Origin: DASUBV01 sp036501025
Lineage (GTDB): Bacteria; Actinomycetota; Actinomycetes; Streptosporangiales; Streptosporangiaceae
DNA length: 64,000 bases
Direction of reading: 5' to 3'
NCBI GenBank assembly: GCA_036501025.1
Contig: DASYBB010000237.1
Location: 1-64,000 of the forward strand
Part shown: in pieces, positions 36,066 through 44,302 of the stretch
Layout of the letters: each line of letters starts with the position of its first letter
Position numbering within the stretch: the first letter of the stretch is position 1
Notes under the pieces: model-generated
What the model was told of the DNA's origin: nothing
Databases searched by the model: none
What the model saw: the letters and a program-made list of their open reading frames with translations, nothing else
Program-made: the position numbers and the translations under genes

Positions 36066-37190
36066 TTAGACGCTGGCCTGCTCGGACTCCGCGGCCGCCT
36101 CGTCGGCCACCTGGCCGCCGCCGCCCAGCACCCGCAGCGCGTCCGGCGCCAGGAACGCGTGCACCGGCGTGCCCTGCCCGAAGGCGGCCGGGCTGCCGTC
36201 GTTCTGCAGCACCGCCTGCAGGTCGGCCCCGGCCGCCAGGCGCAGGAAGATCTGCGTCGACGAGCCCAGGTAGACCAGCCGCTCGACCATCGCGGGCACC
36301 CGGTTGGGGCCGGGCGAGCCGAACTCCTCGATCTTGACCCGCTCGGGGCGGATCACCGCGTGCGAGCGGTCCGGGGCGTCGTCGCCGCCGTGCTCCACGG
36401 TCAGCACCGTCTCGCCCAGCCGGGCCTGGCACCGCGAGCCGGGGCCGCGCTCGACGATGTCCACCGCCATCAGGTTGGACACGCCGAGGAAGTCGGCCAC
36501 GTAGGTGTCGGCCGGCCCCTCGTAGACCGCGCTCGGCGTGCCGATCTGGACGATCTGGCCGTCGCGCATGACGGCCAGCCGGTCGGACATGGTGAGCGCT
36601 TCCTCCTGGTCGTGCGTGACGTACAGGAAGGTGATGCCGACCTGCTCCTGGAGCGCCTTGAGCTCGACCTTGAGCGAGCGCCGCAGCTTGGCGTCCAGCG
36701 CGCCCAGCGGCTCGTCCAGCAGCAGCACCGACGGCTGCAGGACCAGGGCGCGGGCCAGCGCGACCCGCTGCTGCTGGCCGCCCGACAGCTGGGCCGGCCG
36801 CCGCTTCCGCAGCGACTCCAGCTTGACCAGCTCCAGGGCCGCGCCGACCCGGCTGGCCAGCTCGGCGGCGGGCAGCTTGCGGTTGCGCAGGCCGAAGGCC
36901 ACGTTGTCGAACACGGTCAGGAACGGGAACAGCGCGTAGCTCTGGAAGACGGTGTTGACGTTGCGCTTGTGCGGCGGGACGCCCGAGACATCGACCCCGT
37001 CGAGCAGGATCTGGCCCGCCGTCGGCTGCTCGAAGCCGGCGATCAGCCGCAGCGTGGTGGTCTTGCCGCACCCCGACGGACCGAGCAGGGAGAAGAACTC
37101 GCCGCTGGCGATCTGCAGGTGGATATCGTCGACGGCCGTCTCGGCGAAGCGCTTGGTCAGCCCGACCAGCTCAATGCGACCACCAGCCAT
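36066..37190 (-). CDS. PotA-type ABC transporter ATP-binding protein
   Basis: The 374-residue ATPase shows Walker A (GPSGCGKTTTLR), the Q-loop FQSYALFPFLTVFDNVAFGL, signature LSGGQQQRVALARAL, Walker B (VLLLDEPLGALD) and the His switch (THDQEEA). A C-terminal TOBE-type regulatory domain (about 245-350) follows, as in PotA/MalK-like ATPases. It is convergent to the permease operon, not part of it, and lies 9 bp downstream of the TetR gene on the same strand, so it should be cotranscribed with the regulator. It is the obvious energy subunit for the binding protein and permeases next door. Confidence 0.92.
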   Translation of the reverse strand: MAGGRIELVGLTKRFAETAVDDIHLQIASGEFFSLLGPSGCGKTTTLRLIAGFEQPTAGQILLDGVDVSGVPPHKRNVNTVFQSYALFPFLTVFDNVAFGLRNRKLPAAELASRVGAALELVKLESLRKRRPAQLSGGQQQRVALARALVLQPSVLLLDEPLGALDAKLRRSLKVELKALQEQVGITFLYVTHDQEEALTMSDRLAVMRDGQIVQIGTPSAVYEGPADTYVADFLGVSNLMAVDIVERGPGSRCQARLGETVLTVEHGGDDAPDRSHAVIRPERVKIEEFGSPGPNRVPAMVERLVYLGSSTQIFLRLAAGADLQAVLQNDGSPAAFGQGTPVHAFLAPDALRVLGGGGQVADEAAAESEQASV

Positions 37191-37199
37191 GGCGGGTCC

Positions 37200-37874
37200 C
37201 TACCCTTCCGCGTGATCTCCCGGGGCCGGCCGGCCGCGCCCGGGGGTCCAGGCGAACCCGAGCCGGTCGGCGACGAACTGCATGCTGAGCTCGAACGCGC
37301 CCACGGGATCCACCACGGGGTCCTCCAGGGCGATCTGCACCGTCAGGCCGTCCAGCAGGCCGGTCAGGGTGACGGCGAAGCCGCGGGCGTCGACCGGGCT
37401 GAACTCGCCCGCGGCCTGCCCGGTCAGGACCAGGCCGGCGATCTCGTCCCGCCAGCGCTCGTCGGACTTGCGCCGGACGGTGGCCACCGCCTCGTTGCGG
37501 GCCGCCTGGGACCAGAAGTCCAGCCACAGCGCCCAGCTGCTGCCGGGCTCCGGGTCGGCCTCGGGCAGGCAGCTCATCGCGACGATCTCCTCGATCCGCG
37601 AAGCGGCCGTCGGCAGCTCGGCCATGCGCCGCTGGCCGACCGCGTACCAGGCGTCCTCGTACCGCCGGATGGCCTCGGTGAGCAGCTGGTCCTTGGTCTT
37701 GAAGTAGTAGATGACCAGGGCCGGGCTGACGCCCGCCCGCTCCGCGACGTCGGCGATCCGCGTGTCGGCGTAACCGCGCTCGGAGATGACCTCGAGCGCA
37801 GCGGCCAGCATCTGGGCACGCCGCTGCTCGGCGGTGCCCGTCGCGCCGGCGTCGTCGCCGGACCGGTCTGTCAT
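37200..37874 (-). CDS. TetR family repressor, BetI-like
   Basis: This 224-residue regulator has the TetR HTH (AALEVISERGYADTRIADVAERAGVSPALVIYYFKTKDQLL, about 20-62). Its C-terminal half follows the BetI/TetR_C_6 pattern, with the aromatic block SSWALWLDFWSQAARNEAVATVRRKSDERWRDEIAGL and a final helix pair. I chose ATG 37874 because AGAGGA lies about 10 nt upstream. The gene is divergent from the flavoprotein gene; the shared gap holds a perfect palindrome. That palindrome resembles the TGAACGTTCA core I remember for BetI boxes and recurs at four other promoters here, so this protein is the best candidate for the local repressor, probably released by a cationic or amino ligand. Confidence 0.88.
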   Translation of the reverse strand: MTDRSGDDAGATGTAEQRRAQMLAAALEVISERGYADTRIADVAERAGVSPALVIYYFKTKDQLLTEAIRRYEDAWYAVGQRRMAELPTAASRIEEIVAMSCLPEADPEPGSSWALWLDFWSQAARNEAVATVRRKSDERWRDEIAGLVLTGQAAGEFSPVDARGFAVTLTGLLDGLTVQIALEDPVVDPVGAFELSMQFVADRLGFAWTPGRGRPAPGDHAEG

Positions 37875-37981
37875 CGCGGCTGTTCCTCTCATCACGGCCA
37901 GGATGCCGTATCGGCACTCATTGTGTCGCGATGTCCGCTCTTGAGGCGCTGCGCCTCTTGTCGATGACGGTATCAGGTTTC

Positions 37982-38001
37982 TAGACTGAACATTCAGTCA
38001 A
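37982..38001 (+). promoter_or_regulatory. TetR-regulon operator site 3, between the repressor and the flavoprotein gene
   Basis: GACTGAACATTCAGTC (37984-37999) is a perfect 7-2-7 palindrome, with outer T and A extending it. TAGACT (37982-37987), with TTGTCG 18 bp upstream, can serve the rightward gene. The site also lies about 110 bp upstream of the repressor start, so autoregulation is likely. Confidence 0.75.
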
Positions 38002-38033
38002 TACTGGTTTCACCCACACAGTGAGGCGTTTTC

Positions 38034-39680
38034 ATGGCCGCAACGTACGACGCGATCGTGGTGGGCGGCGGGCACAACGGCCTCGTCGCCGCTGCCTACC
38101 TGGCCCGGTCGGGCGCCCGCACCATCGTGCTGGAGGGCCGCGCCAAGACCGGCGGCGCGGCGACGACCGAGGCGCCGTGGCCGGACGCGCCCGAGTTCCG
38201 GGTCACCCGGCTGTCCTACGTGATGAGCCTGCTGCCGCCCACCATCATCCGCGACCTGGACCTGGACCGCCACGGCTACAAGATCTTCCCGATGGGCCCG
38301 TACTACCAGGCGTTTCCCGAGGGCGGCTCCATCAAGCTGTACGCCGACGACGCCCAGCGCAACCACGACGAGGTGTCGAAGTGGTCCAAGAAGGACGCCG
38401 ACGCCATGCCCCGGTGGGACGCGTGGCTGGCCGGGCTGGCCGACGTCCTCGGCCCGCTGCTGCTCACCGTGCCGCCCAACCTGGGCTCGCACCAGGCCCG
38501 TGACCTGGCCGGGACGCTCCGCCTGGCCTGGCGCAACCGCGGCCTCGACGTGCGCACCATCGGCGACGTGACGCGGCTGATGACCATGAGCATCGCCGAC
38601 CTGCTCGACGACTGGTTCGAGTCGGACCAGGTCAAGGGGGCGCTGGCGGTTAACGGCGTGATCGGCACCTGGGCTGGCCCCTACGAGCCGGGCACGGCCT
38701 ACGTGATGGCCCACCACTCCATCGGCGACGTCGGCGACGGCCACCTCGGCAACTGGGGCTTCCAGGAGGGCGGCATGGGCGGCGTGTCCAGCGCCATCGA
38801 GGCCGCCGCCCGCAGCTTCGGGGCGCAGGTCCGGACCCAGGCCCGGGTGGCCAAGATCCTGGTCAGCGGGGGCCGGGCGACCGGCGTGGTGCTCGAGAAC
38901 GGCGAGGAACTGCACGCCAAGGTCGTGGTCACGACGCTGCACCCCAAGACCGCGTTCCTGGACCAGGTCGGCCGCGAGCACCTGCCCGACGACTTCGCCG
39001 CCGACATCGACCACTGGAAGACCCGCAGCGGCGTCGTGAAGATCAACCTGGCCCTGTCCGAGCTGCCCGACTTCACCGCCGATCCCGGCTCGCAACTGCA
39101 GGAGCACCACACCGGCTCGGTGGAGATGGCGCCGACCATGGACTACATCGAGCGGGCGTTCCAGGACGCCCGCGAGGGCCGGCCGGCGGTGCGGCCGTTC
39201 AGCGACGGCGTCATCCCGACCGCGTTCGACAAGACCCTGTGCCCGGAGGGCACGCACATCATGTCGCTGTTCACCCAGTGGGTGCCGTCGGACTGGAGCG
39301 AGGAGCCGCACACCGCGGAGCTGGAGGCCTACGCCGACCGCATGATCGACTGCTACACCGAGCTGGCACCCAACTTCAAGGGCTCGATCCTGCACCGCGA
39401 CATCGTCGGCCCGCACGAGATGGAGCAGGAGTACGGCCTGGTCGGCGGCAACATCTTCCACGGCGAGCTGTCGCTGGAGCAGCTGTTCCACATGCGGCCG
39501 GCCCCCGGCTACGCGGACTACCGCACGCCGCTGCCGGGCCTGTACTACGGCAGCTCCGCGACCCACGCGGGCGGCGGCGTGTGCGGCATCCCCGGCTGGC
39601 AGGCGGCCCGGGCCGCCATCGCCGACCGCAAGGCCAGCCGCCGCGCCGGCCCGCTGCGCCGGGTGACCCGGCGCGGATGA
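38034..39680 (+). CDS. phytoene dehydrogenase-like (PYROXD2-type) FAD oxidoreductase
   Basis: This 548-residue flavoprotein starts with the dinucleotide-binding fold AIVVGGGHNGLVAAAYLARSGARTIVLEGRAKTGGAATTE. It continues with the amine-oxidase-like substrate domain and ends with the second FAD motif, GLYYGSSATHAGGGVCGIPGWQAARAAI. It belongs to the PYROXD2/CrtI-like group, but there are no carotenoid genes here, so phytoene desaturation is unlikely. The context suggests oxidation of an amine or an acyl intermediate. Its stop overlaps the next gene as ATGA, so it is coupled to the acyl-CoA synthetase. Operator site 3 is 34 bp upstream. Confidence 0.85.
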   Translation: MAATYDAIVVGGGHNGLVAAAYLARSGARTIVLEGRAKTGGAATTEAPWPDAPEFRVTRLSYVMSLLPPTIIRDLDLDRHGYKIFPMGPYYQAFPEGGSIKLYADDAQRNHDEVSKWSKKDADAMPRWDAWLAGLADVLGPLLLTVPPNLGSHQARDLAGTLRLAWRNRGLDVRTIGDVTRLMTMSIADLLDDWFESDQVKGALAVNGVIGTWAGPYEPGTAYVMAHHSIGDVGDGHLGNWGFQEGGMGGVSSAIEAAARSFGAQVRTQARVAKILVSGGRATGVVLENGEELHAKVVVTTLHPKTAFLDQVGREHLPDDFAADIDHWKTRSGVVKINLALSELPDFTADPGSQLQEHHTGSVEMAPTMDYIERAFQDAREGRPAVRPFSDGVIPTAFDKTLCPEGTHIMSLFTQWVPSDWSEEPHTAELEAYADRMIDCYTELAPNFKGSILHRDIVGPHEMEQEYGLVGGNIFHGELSLEQLFHMRPAPGYADYRTPLPGLYYGSSATHAGGGVCGIPGWQAARAAIADRKASRRAGPLRRVTRRG

Positions 39681-42187
39681 CGGGCCCCATCCAGCCCAAA
39701 CGAATGGCACCGTCCACTCCCCGTCTTGGGGCCGGTGCGGCCCCGGGCGGCGGGGATAGCCGCCCGGCGCCGGTCCGGCCCGGCAGCGGCCCGCGCGACT
39801 CGGCGCAGGCGGCTGCGCCCGGGCCGGCCCGGCCGGGGCTGGAGCCGATGCTGGCGGCCCGGAGCGTGGCCCTGGTCGGGGCGTCGCCCCGGCCGGGGAC
39901 GTTCGGCGCCCGGATGGTCGAGGAGGTCACCCGGAGCCCGTCCCGCCCCCGAGTGCACCTGGTCAACCCCCGGTACGCCCGGATCGACGGCCGGGCCTGC
40001 GTCCCGTCGCTGGCCGACCTGCCCGCCCCGGTCGACCTGGTAATGCTGGCCGTGCCCGACGCCGCCCTGGAGGAGCAGCTCGCCCTGGCCGCCGCCCGCG
40101 GCGACCGGGCCGCGGTGATCTTCGGCAACGCCCACGAGGAGCCGGCCGGCCGCGCGGGGCCGCAGGCCGATCGGCCGCGCCGGGCGGCGCCGCCCGGCCC
40201 GGGCGGCGCGGACCCGGCTGGCCCGGCTGTCCCGCTGCTGCGGGAGCGGCTGGCGGGGATCGCGCGGTCGGCCGGGATGGAGCTGTGCGGCGCGGGCTGC
40301 ATGGGCTTCATCAATGCCAGCCAGGGCCTGCGCGCGATCGGCTACACCGAGCCCAGCCCGCTCCCGGCCGGCCCGGTGGCCCTGGTCACGCACTCCGGGT
40401 CGGTGTTCTCCGCCCTGCTGCGGGCGCGCCGCGGACTGGGCTTCTCCCTGGCCGTGTCCTCCGGCCAGGAACTCGTCACCACCGCGCCGGCCTACCTGGA
40501 GTATGCGCTGGACCGGCCGGAGACCCGGGTGGTCGCCCTCGTCCTGGAGGCCATGCGCGAGGCCGGCCGCCTGCGGGCGGTCCTGGCCCGGGCGGCGGAC
40601 CGGGACGTCCCGGTCGTGCTGCTGACCGTCGGCGGCTCGGCCGCGGGCCGGGCCATGGTAGCCGCACACTCCGGCGCGCTGGCCGCCGCCGACGGCGGCT
40701 GGGAGGCGCTCAGCCGGGCGCACGGCGTGCACCGCGTCGGCGACCTGGCCGAGCTGGCCGACACGCTGGAGCTGTTCGCCATCGGCCGCCGCGCGCCGGC
40801 TCGCGGCAGCCGCGTGGCGGGCGGGGCGGGGACCCGGGCGGCCGGCGGGCACGATCGGACGGCCGGCATCGCGGACGATCGGACGGCGGGCATCGCCGAC
40901 GATCGGGCGGCCGGCATCGCGACGGTGCACGACTCGGGCCTGGAACGGGCGCACATCGTCGACCTGGCCGACACGCTGGGCGTCCCGTTCGCGCCGCTCA
41001 GCGCGGCCACGACGGACCGCCTGGCCGGCCTGCTCGACCCGGGCCTGCTGCCGGGCAACCCGCTCGACGTGTGGGGCACCGGGGCCGACCCGCAGGAGCT
41101 GTTCGCCGGGGCGCTGACCGCCCTGGCCAGCGAGCCGGCCGTCGCGGCGGTGGCGCTGGCCGTCGACCTGGTCCACGAGCTCGACGGGGACCGCTCCTAC
41201 CCGCTGGCCCTGCGCGACGCGGCCGCCCGGACGGACAAGCCGCTGGCCGTGCTCAGCAACCTGCCCAGCGCGATCGACCCCGACCTGGCCGCGGAGCTCC
41301 GCGCGGCCGGCATCCCGGTCCTGGAGGGCACCCGCACCGGCCTGCTCGCCCTCCGCCACCTCCTCGACCACGCGGCCCAGCGCGGGCCCGGCGCGGATGC
41401 CGGCGCCGCCGTCGGCGGCCGCGGCTCATCCCCCGGCGACCCCGCCGGCCAGCGCGGCCTGTCCGGCGCGGGCGCCCCCCGGCCAGGCCGGCCCGCGATG
41501 GACCGGGAGCGGCAGCGGCGCGGGCGGGACCTGCTGGCGAGCAGCGGGGCCAGCGGCGCGGCGCTGCTGGGACTGCTGCGCGAGTACGGCATCGACGGCG
41601 TCCGGGCCGAGGCGGCCAGCGACGCCGGGGCGGCGCTCGCGGCGGCGTCGGCGATCGGCTACCCGGTGGTGCTGAAGACCGACGAGCCGGCGATCACCCA
41701 CAAGTCGGACGTGGGCGGCGTGCTGCTGGGCATCGGCGACCCGGCCGCGCTCGCCGCGGGCTACGCCGACCTGGCCGCCCGCCTCGGCCCGCGCGTCCTG
41801 GTCAGCCAGACGGCGGCACCCGGCACCGAGCTGGCGCTGGGCCTTGTCGCCGACGCCGGCCTGGGGCCGCTCATCGTGGTCGGGGCCGGCGGCGTGCTGG
41901 TCGAGCTGCTGGCCGACCGCGTCGTCGCGCTGCCGCCCGTGGACGAGCACCTCGCCGCGGAGCTGCTGGCCGGCCTGCGGGTGAGCACGCTGCTGGCCGG
42001 CGTCCGCGGCGCCCCGGCGGCCGACCTCGGCGCCATCGCCCGCGCCATCGCCGGCCTGTCTCAGCTCGCCGTCGAGCTCGGCGACGACCTGGCCGCCCTG
42101 GACATCAACCCGCTCATCTGCGGCCCGGCCGGTGCCCTGGCCGTCGACGCCCTCGCCATCCCCGCGCCGAGTCGGCCACTTACATGA
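39677..42187 (+). CDS. acetate-CoA ligase family protein, ADP-forming type
   Basis: The 836-residue protein fuses the usual parts in order: a CoA-binding Rossmann domain (about 55-155, ARSVALVGASPRPGTFGARM), a ligase flavodoxin-like pair (about 210-560) with the putative phospho-acceptor His331 in VAAHSGALAA, and a C-terminal ATP-grasp domain (about 615-835: VLKTDEPAITHKSDVGGVLLGI). Such enzymes interconvert acyl-CoA, ADP and phosphate with acid, ATP and CoA, or activate acids. The first 50 residues and two internal stretches are Pro/Gly-rich; one holds three copies of an eight-residue DDRTAGIA-like repeat (about 392-415). It is coupled to the flavoprotein by ATGA and ends in a long hairpin. 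Confidence 0.85.
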   Translation: MTGPIQPKRMAPSTPRLGAGAAPGGGDSRPAPVRPGSGPRDSAQAAAPGPARPGLEPMLAARSVALVGASPRPGTFGARMVEEVTRSPSRPRVHLVNPRYARIDGRACVPSLADLPAPVDLVMLAVPDAALEEQLALAAARGDRAAVIFGNAHEEPAGRAGPQADRPRRAAPPGPGGADPAGPAVPLLRERLAGIARSAGMELCGAGCMGFINASQGLRAIGYTEPSPLPAGPVALVTHSGSVFSALLRARRGLGFSLAVSSGQELVTTAPAYLEYALDRPETRVVALVLEAMREAGRLRAVLARAADRDVPVVLLTVGGSAAGRAMVAAHSGALAAADGGWEALSRAHGVHRVGDLAELADTLELFAIGRRAPARGSRVAGGAGTRAAGGHDRTAGIADDRTAGIADDRAAGIATVHDSGLERAHIVDLADTLGVPFAPLSAATTDRLAGLLDPGLLPGNPLDVWGTGADPQELFAGALTALASEPAVAAVALAVDLVHELDGDRSYPLALRDAAARTDKPLAVLSNLPSAIDPDLAAELRAAGIPVLEGTRTGLLALRHLLDHAAQRGPGADAGAAVGGRGSSPGDPAGQRGLSGAGAPRPGRPAMDRERQRRGRDLLASSGASGAALLGLLREYGIDGVRAEAASDAGAALAAASAIGYPVVLKTDEPAITHKSDVGGVLLGIGDPAALAAGYADLAARLGPRVLVSQTAAPGTELALGLVADAGLGPLIVVGAGGVLVELLADRVVALPPVDEHLAAELLAGLRVSTLLAGVRGAPAADLGAIARAIAGLSQLAVELGDDLAALDINPLICGPAGALAVDALAIPAPSRPLT

Positions 42188-42235
42188 TCGTGTGGACTAT
42201 TCCGCAGATAGACCGGAAAAGACCACACGATCATG
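42183..42235 (+). terminator. long hairpin terminator at the acyl-CoA synthetase stop
   Basis: A perfect 13-bp outer stem (42183-42195 with 42223-42235) is extended by an inner stem to a 9-nt loop (42205-42213), with two A-A mismatches and about 20 pairs in all. The stop codon TGA lies in the left arm. No T run follows. The arms contain GATCGTG, as in the repeat at 10680. Confidence 0.75.
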
Positions 42236-42279
42236 GATGCGGACGCGGATGCGGATGCGGGGCGGGGCGGGGAAGCGGC

Positions 42280-42313
42280 GAGCCCGGCGCGGCCGGTGGG
42301 CGGCGCCGGGCTC
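42280..42313 (-). terminator. hairpin downstream of the 36-residue peptide gene
   Basis: An 11-bp perfect stem (42280-42290 with 42303-42313) encloses a 12-nt loop. It lies 33 bp beyond the stop of the small minus-strand gene and faces the synthetase hairpin, so the convergent pair appears to be terminated from both sides. Confidence 0.65.
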
Positions 42314-42346
42314 TGCGTTACTTGCGTTACTTGCGCGCCGGGCGGG

Positions 42347-42457
42347 TTAGCGCTTGCGGCCCTTGCGGGTGCTGCGCTTCCGCTGCATGATCACGGTCAT
42401 CGACAGCATGGCCACGCACGCTGCCGCGGCGGCCATGCCCATCTTCATTGAAGACAT
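42347..42457 (-). CDS. 36-residue Met-rich membrane peptide with basic tail
   Basis: GGAGGAAA lies 5-12 nt before the ATG, the best ribosome-binding site in the neighbourhood. The 36 residues contain eight Met. They form one hydrophobic segment (GMAAAAACVAMLSMTVIM) and then a tail of mostly Arg and Lys (QRKRSTRKGRKR). The basic end should stay in the cytoplasm, where it could bind nucleic acid or acidic lipid. I do not recognise a family. It lies 197 bp downstream of the cupin gene on the same strand and has its own terminator-like hairpin. Expression is not proven. Confidence 0.6.
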   Translation of the reverse strand: MSSMKMGMAAAAACVAMLSMTVIMQRKRSTRKGRKR

Positions 42458-42654
42458 CCTGATTTCCTCCCCGTGTTACCCATGTGCGCAGGCTTTCCGC
42501 CCACTGTGCGGAACGGACGTCCGGCCCGGGCATCTGCAGATACCCGCAGCATTACCCGGCCCTGTAGATAAAGACTCCGGAATGGGCGCGCGAGCAGTTA
42601 ATAGTTTGCCGATTCTCTGGCAAAGAAGGTAATGGGCGGCGCGGCGCCGAGTGC

Positions 42655-42999
42655 CTAGAAGATGACGTAGACCTTGCGGATCTTCTCGTGGATCTGCCAG
42701 GAGCCGGCCCAGCCGCGCGGGAACACGGCCATATCGCCGGGGCCGATCTCGCGGGCCTCGCCGCCGTCCGGGGTGACGGTCATCCGCCCGGCCACGATGT
42801 GCACGACCTCGTGGGTCTCCAGCTTCCAGTAGGACGGGCCGGGCGTGCACTCCCAGACGCCGGCCTCCTGGTCGCCGTCCTGCCACAGGGTGAGCCCGGC
42901 GGTCTGCATGGGCTCGCCGGTCGCCTCGTCCAGCGGCCCCCAGTCCTCCAGCTCGGCGGTGACGGCGGCAGCCAGGTACGGCGTCGTGATGTCAGTCAT
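42655..42999 (-). CDS. small cupin-domain protein (DUF861-like)
   Basis: This 114-residue single-cupin protein has ECTPGPSYWKLETHEVVHIVAGRMTVTPDGGEAREIGPGDMAVFPRGWAGSWQIHEKIRKVYVIF. That is the pattern of the (S)-ureidoglycine aminohydrolase-like/DUF861 group often found beside amine and amino-acid catabolic oxidases. The metal-site His and Glu residues are only partly conserved (ETHEVVH). It lies 20 bp downstream of the DAO-type oxidase gene on the same strand, so the two are one operon under operator site 4. Its role may be binding or isomerising a pathway intermediate; this is inference. Confidence 0.8.
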   Translation of the reverse strand: MTDITTPYLAAAVTAELEDWGPLDEATGEPMQTAGLTLWQDGDQEAGVWECTPGPSYWKLETHEVVHIVAGRMTVTPDGGEAREIGPGDMAVFPRGWAGSWQIHEKIRKVYVIF

Positions 43000-43019
43000 G
43001 CTCACGAGTCCTCTCGGGG

Positions 43020-44246
43020 TCAGCGGGTCGGGGCGGCGGTGGGGAAGGGCAGGGCGATCGGGTCGGTGGCGAGCCGGCTGTGGCCGGCCGCGTCGAAGCG
43101 GTCCAGGCCCAGGTCGGCGACGTCGACGACGTCCGAGCGGCCGGTCAGGGCGACGTCCGCGGCGGCCCGGGCCACGGCCGGACCCCACATCATCCCGGCG
43201 CCGCCCGCGCTGGCCACGGTGACGCCGCCGATCGGCGCGCCGCCGGCCAGGGCGGGGCCGATGATCGGCAGGTGATCGGGCGTGTAGTCAATGGTCGCGG
43301 CCCAGATCCGGCGCAGCCCCAGGCCCGCCGTGACGGGCACGAGCTCGGCCAGGCGCGCGCGCATCCGGGCCAGGTACGTCTCGTCGATGGCGGCGGCCGG
43401 GCCGGGCGGCTCGTCGGGGTTGCTCATCCCGAACAGCAGGCCGCCCTCCTCGGGGCGCCAGTACAGCCCGGCGGACAGGTCGAACACCATCGGCACCCGG
43501 CCGGGGGCCAGGTCGGGGTGCGGCTCGGTGACCGCCACCTGGTGCCGCACGCCGCCCGCGGGGACGATCACGCCGGCCAGGCCGGCCACCTGCGCCAGCT
43601 CCGGGCCGCCGGTGAGCACGACCAGCGGCGCGCGGACCGGCCCGGCGTCCGTGCTCACGCCGGTGACCCGACCGCCGGCGGTGAGCACGCCGGTGAAGCG
43701 GACCCGCTCCCGGACCTCCACGCCGCTGACGGCCAGGGCCACGGCATAGGCGGTCACGTTCCGCGGCGGGGTCAGGTACCCGTCCTGCGCGCAGTAGGTC
43801 CCGCCGAGGGTCGCGCCCGGCGCCAGGGTCGGGTTGAGCGCGTCAAGCTCGGCCGGCTCCAGCCACCGGACGGCCAGGCCCTGCTCGACCTGCATGGCCA
43901 GGCGCTCGCGGGCCGCGGTAACGTCAGCCGGCGTGAAGCAGGGCAGCACGTAGCCCTGCGGGGTGAAGCCCGAGTCGATTCCGAGCTCGCCGGCCTGGCG
44001 CAGGTAGAACCGCCGGGACCACTCGCCGAGCTGGACGGCCCACGGGGTGCCGCCCTGGGTCCGGACGACGCCGGCCGCCCGGCTGCTCGCGCCCTGCCCG
44101 AGGGTCCGCTTCTCCACCAGGATGACCCGGTCCAGGCCGGCGTTGCGCAGGAAGTAGGCACACCAGGCGCCGACTGTCCCGCCGCCGACGACGACAGCGT
44201 CGGCGACGTCGGCGGCGGTCGCCGCGCCATTTTCAGGCATTGGCAC
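43020..44246 (-). CDS. DAO-family FAD-dependent oxidoreductase (sarcosine/dimethylglycine oxidase-like)
   Basis: This 408-residue flavoprotein has the GXGXXG-type start ADAVVVGGGTVGAWCAYFLRNAGLDRVILVEKRTLGQGASSRAAGVVRTQGG and the C-terminal FAD motif RRIWAATIDYTPDHLPIIGPA followed by SAGGAGMMWGPAVARAAADV. Members oxidise secondary or tertiary amines such as sarcosine, dimethylglycine or proline. The GTG at 44246 lies 7 nt after a CAGACT element, so a leaderless start is likely; ATG 44240 is the alternative. It heads a short operon with the cupin gene. The promoter and operator site 4 are shared with the divergent acyl-CoA dehydrogenase. Confidence 0.88.
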   Translation of the reverse strand: MPMPENGAATAADVADAVVVGGGTVGAWCAYFLRNAGLDRVILVEKRTLGQGASSRAAGVVRTQGGTPWAVQLGEWSRRFYLRQAGELGIDSGFTPQGYVLPCFTPADVTAARERLAMQVEQGLAVRWLEPAELDALNPTLAPGATLGGTYCAQDGYLTPPRNVTAYAVALAVSGVEVRERVRFTGVLTAGGRVTGVSTDAGPVRAPLVVLTGGPELAQVAGLAGVIVPAGGVRHQVAVTEPHPDLAPGRVPMVFDLSAGLYWRPEEGGLLFGMSNPDEPPGPAAAIDETYLARMRARLAELVPVTAGLGLRRIWAATIDYTPDHLPIIGPALAGGAPIGGVTVASAGGAGMMWGPAVARAAADVALTGRSDVVDVADLGLDRFDAAGHSRLATDPIALPFPTAAPTR

Positions 44247-44282
44247 AAGGCCGAGTCTGACCTAGACTGAACGTTCAGTCAA
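44240..44282. promoter_or_regulatory. TetR-regulon operator site 4 with two divergent promoters
   Basis: GACTGAACGTTCAGTC (44265-44280) is a fully symmetric 16-bp palindrome. On the plus strand TTGGCA (44240-44245), 17 bp, TAGACT (44263-44268) faces the dehydrogenase. On the minus strand TTGACT (44282-44277), 17 bp, CAGACT (44259-44254) faces the oxidase. One bound repressor would cover the plus -10 and the minus -35. Confidence 0.78.
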
Positions 44283-44302
44283 GATGCCCCGGAGGACGTG
44301 AC

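Noticed and set aside
38034..39680. Carotenoid phytoene desaturase
   Set aside because: The fold is related, but no crtB, crtE or other carotenoid gene is nearby, and the operator ties it to the amine regulon.
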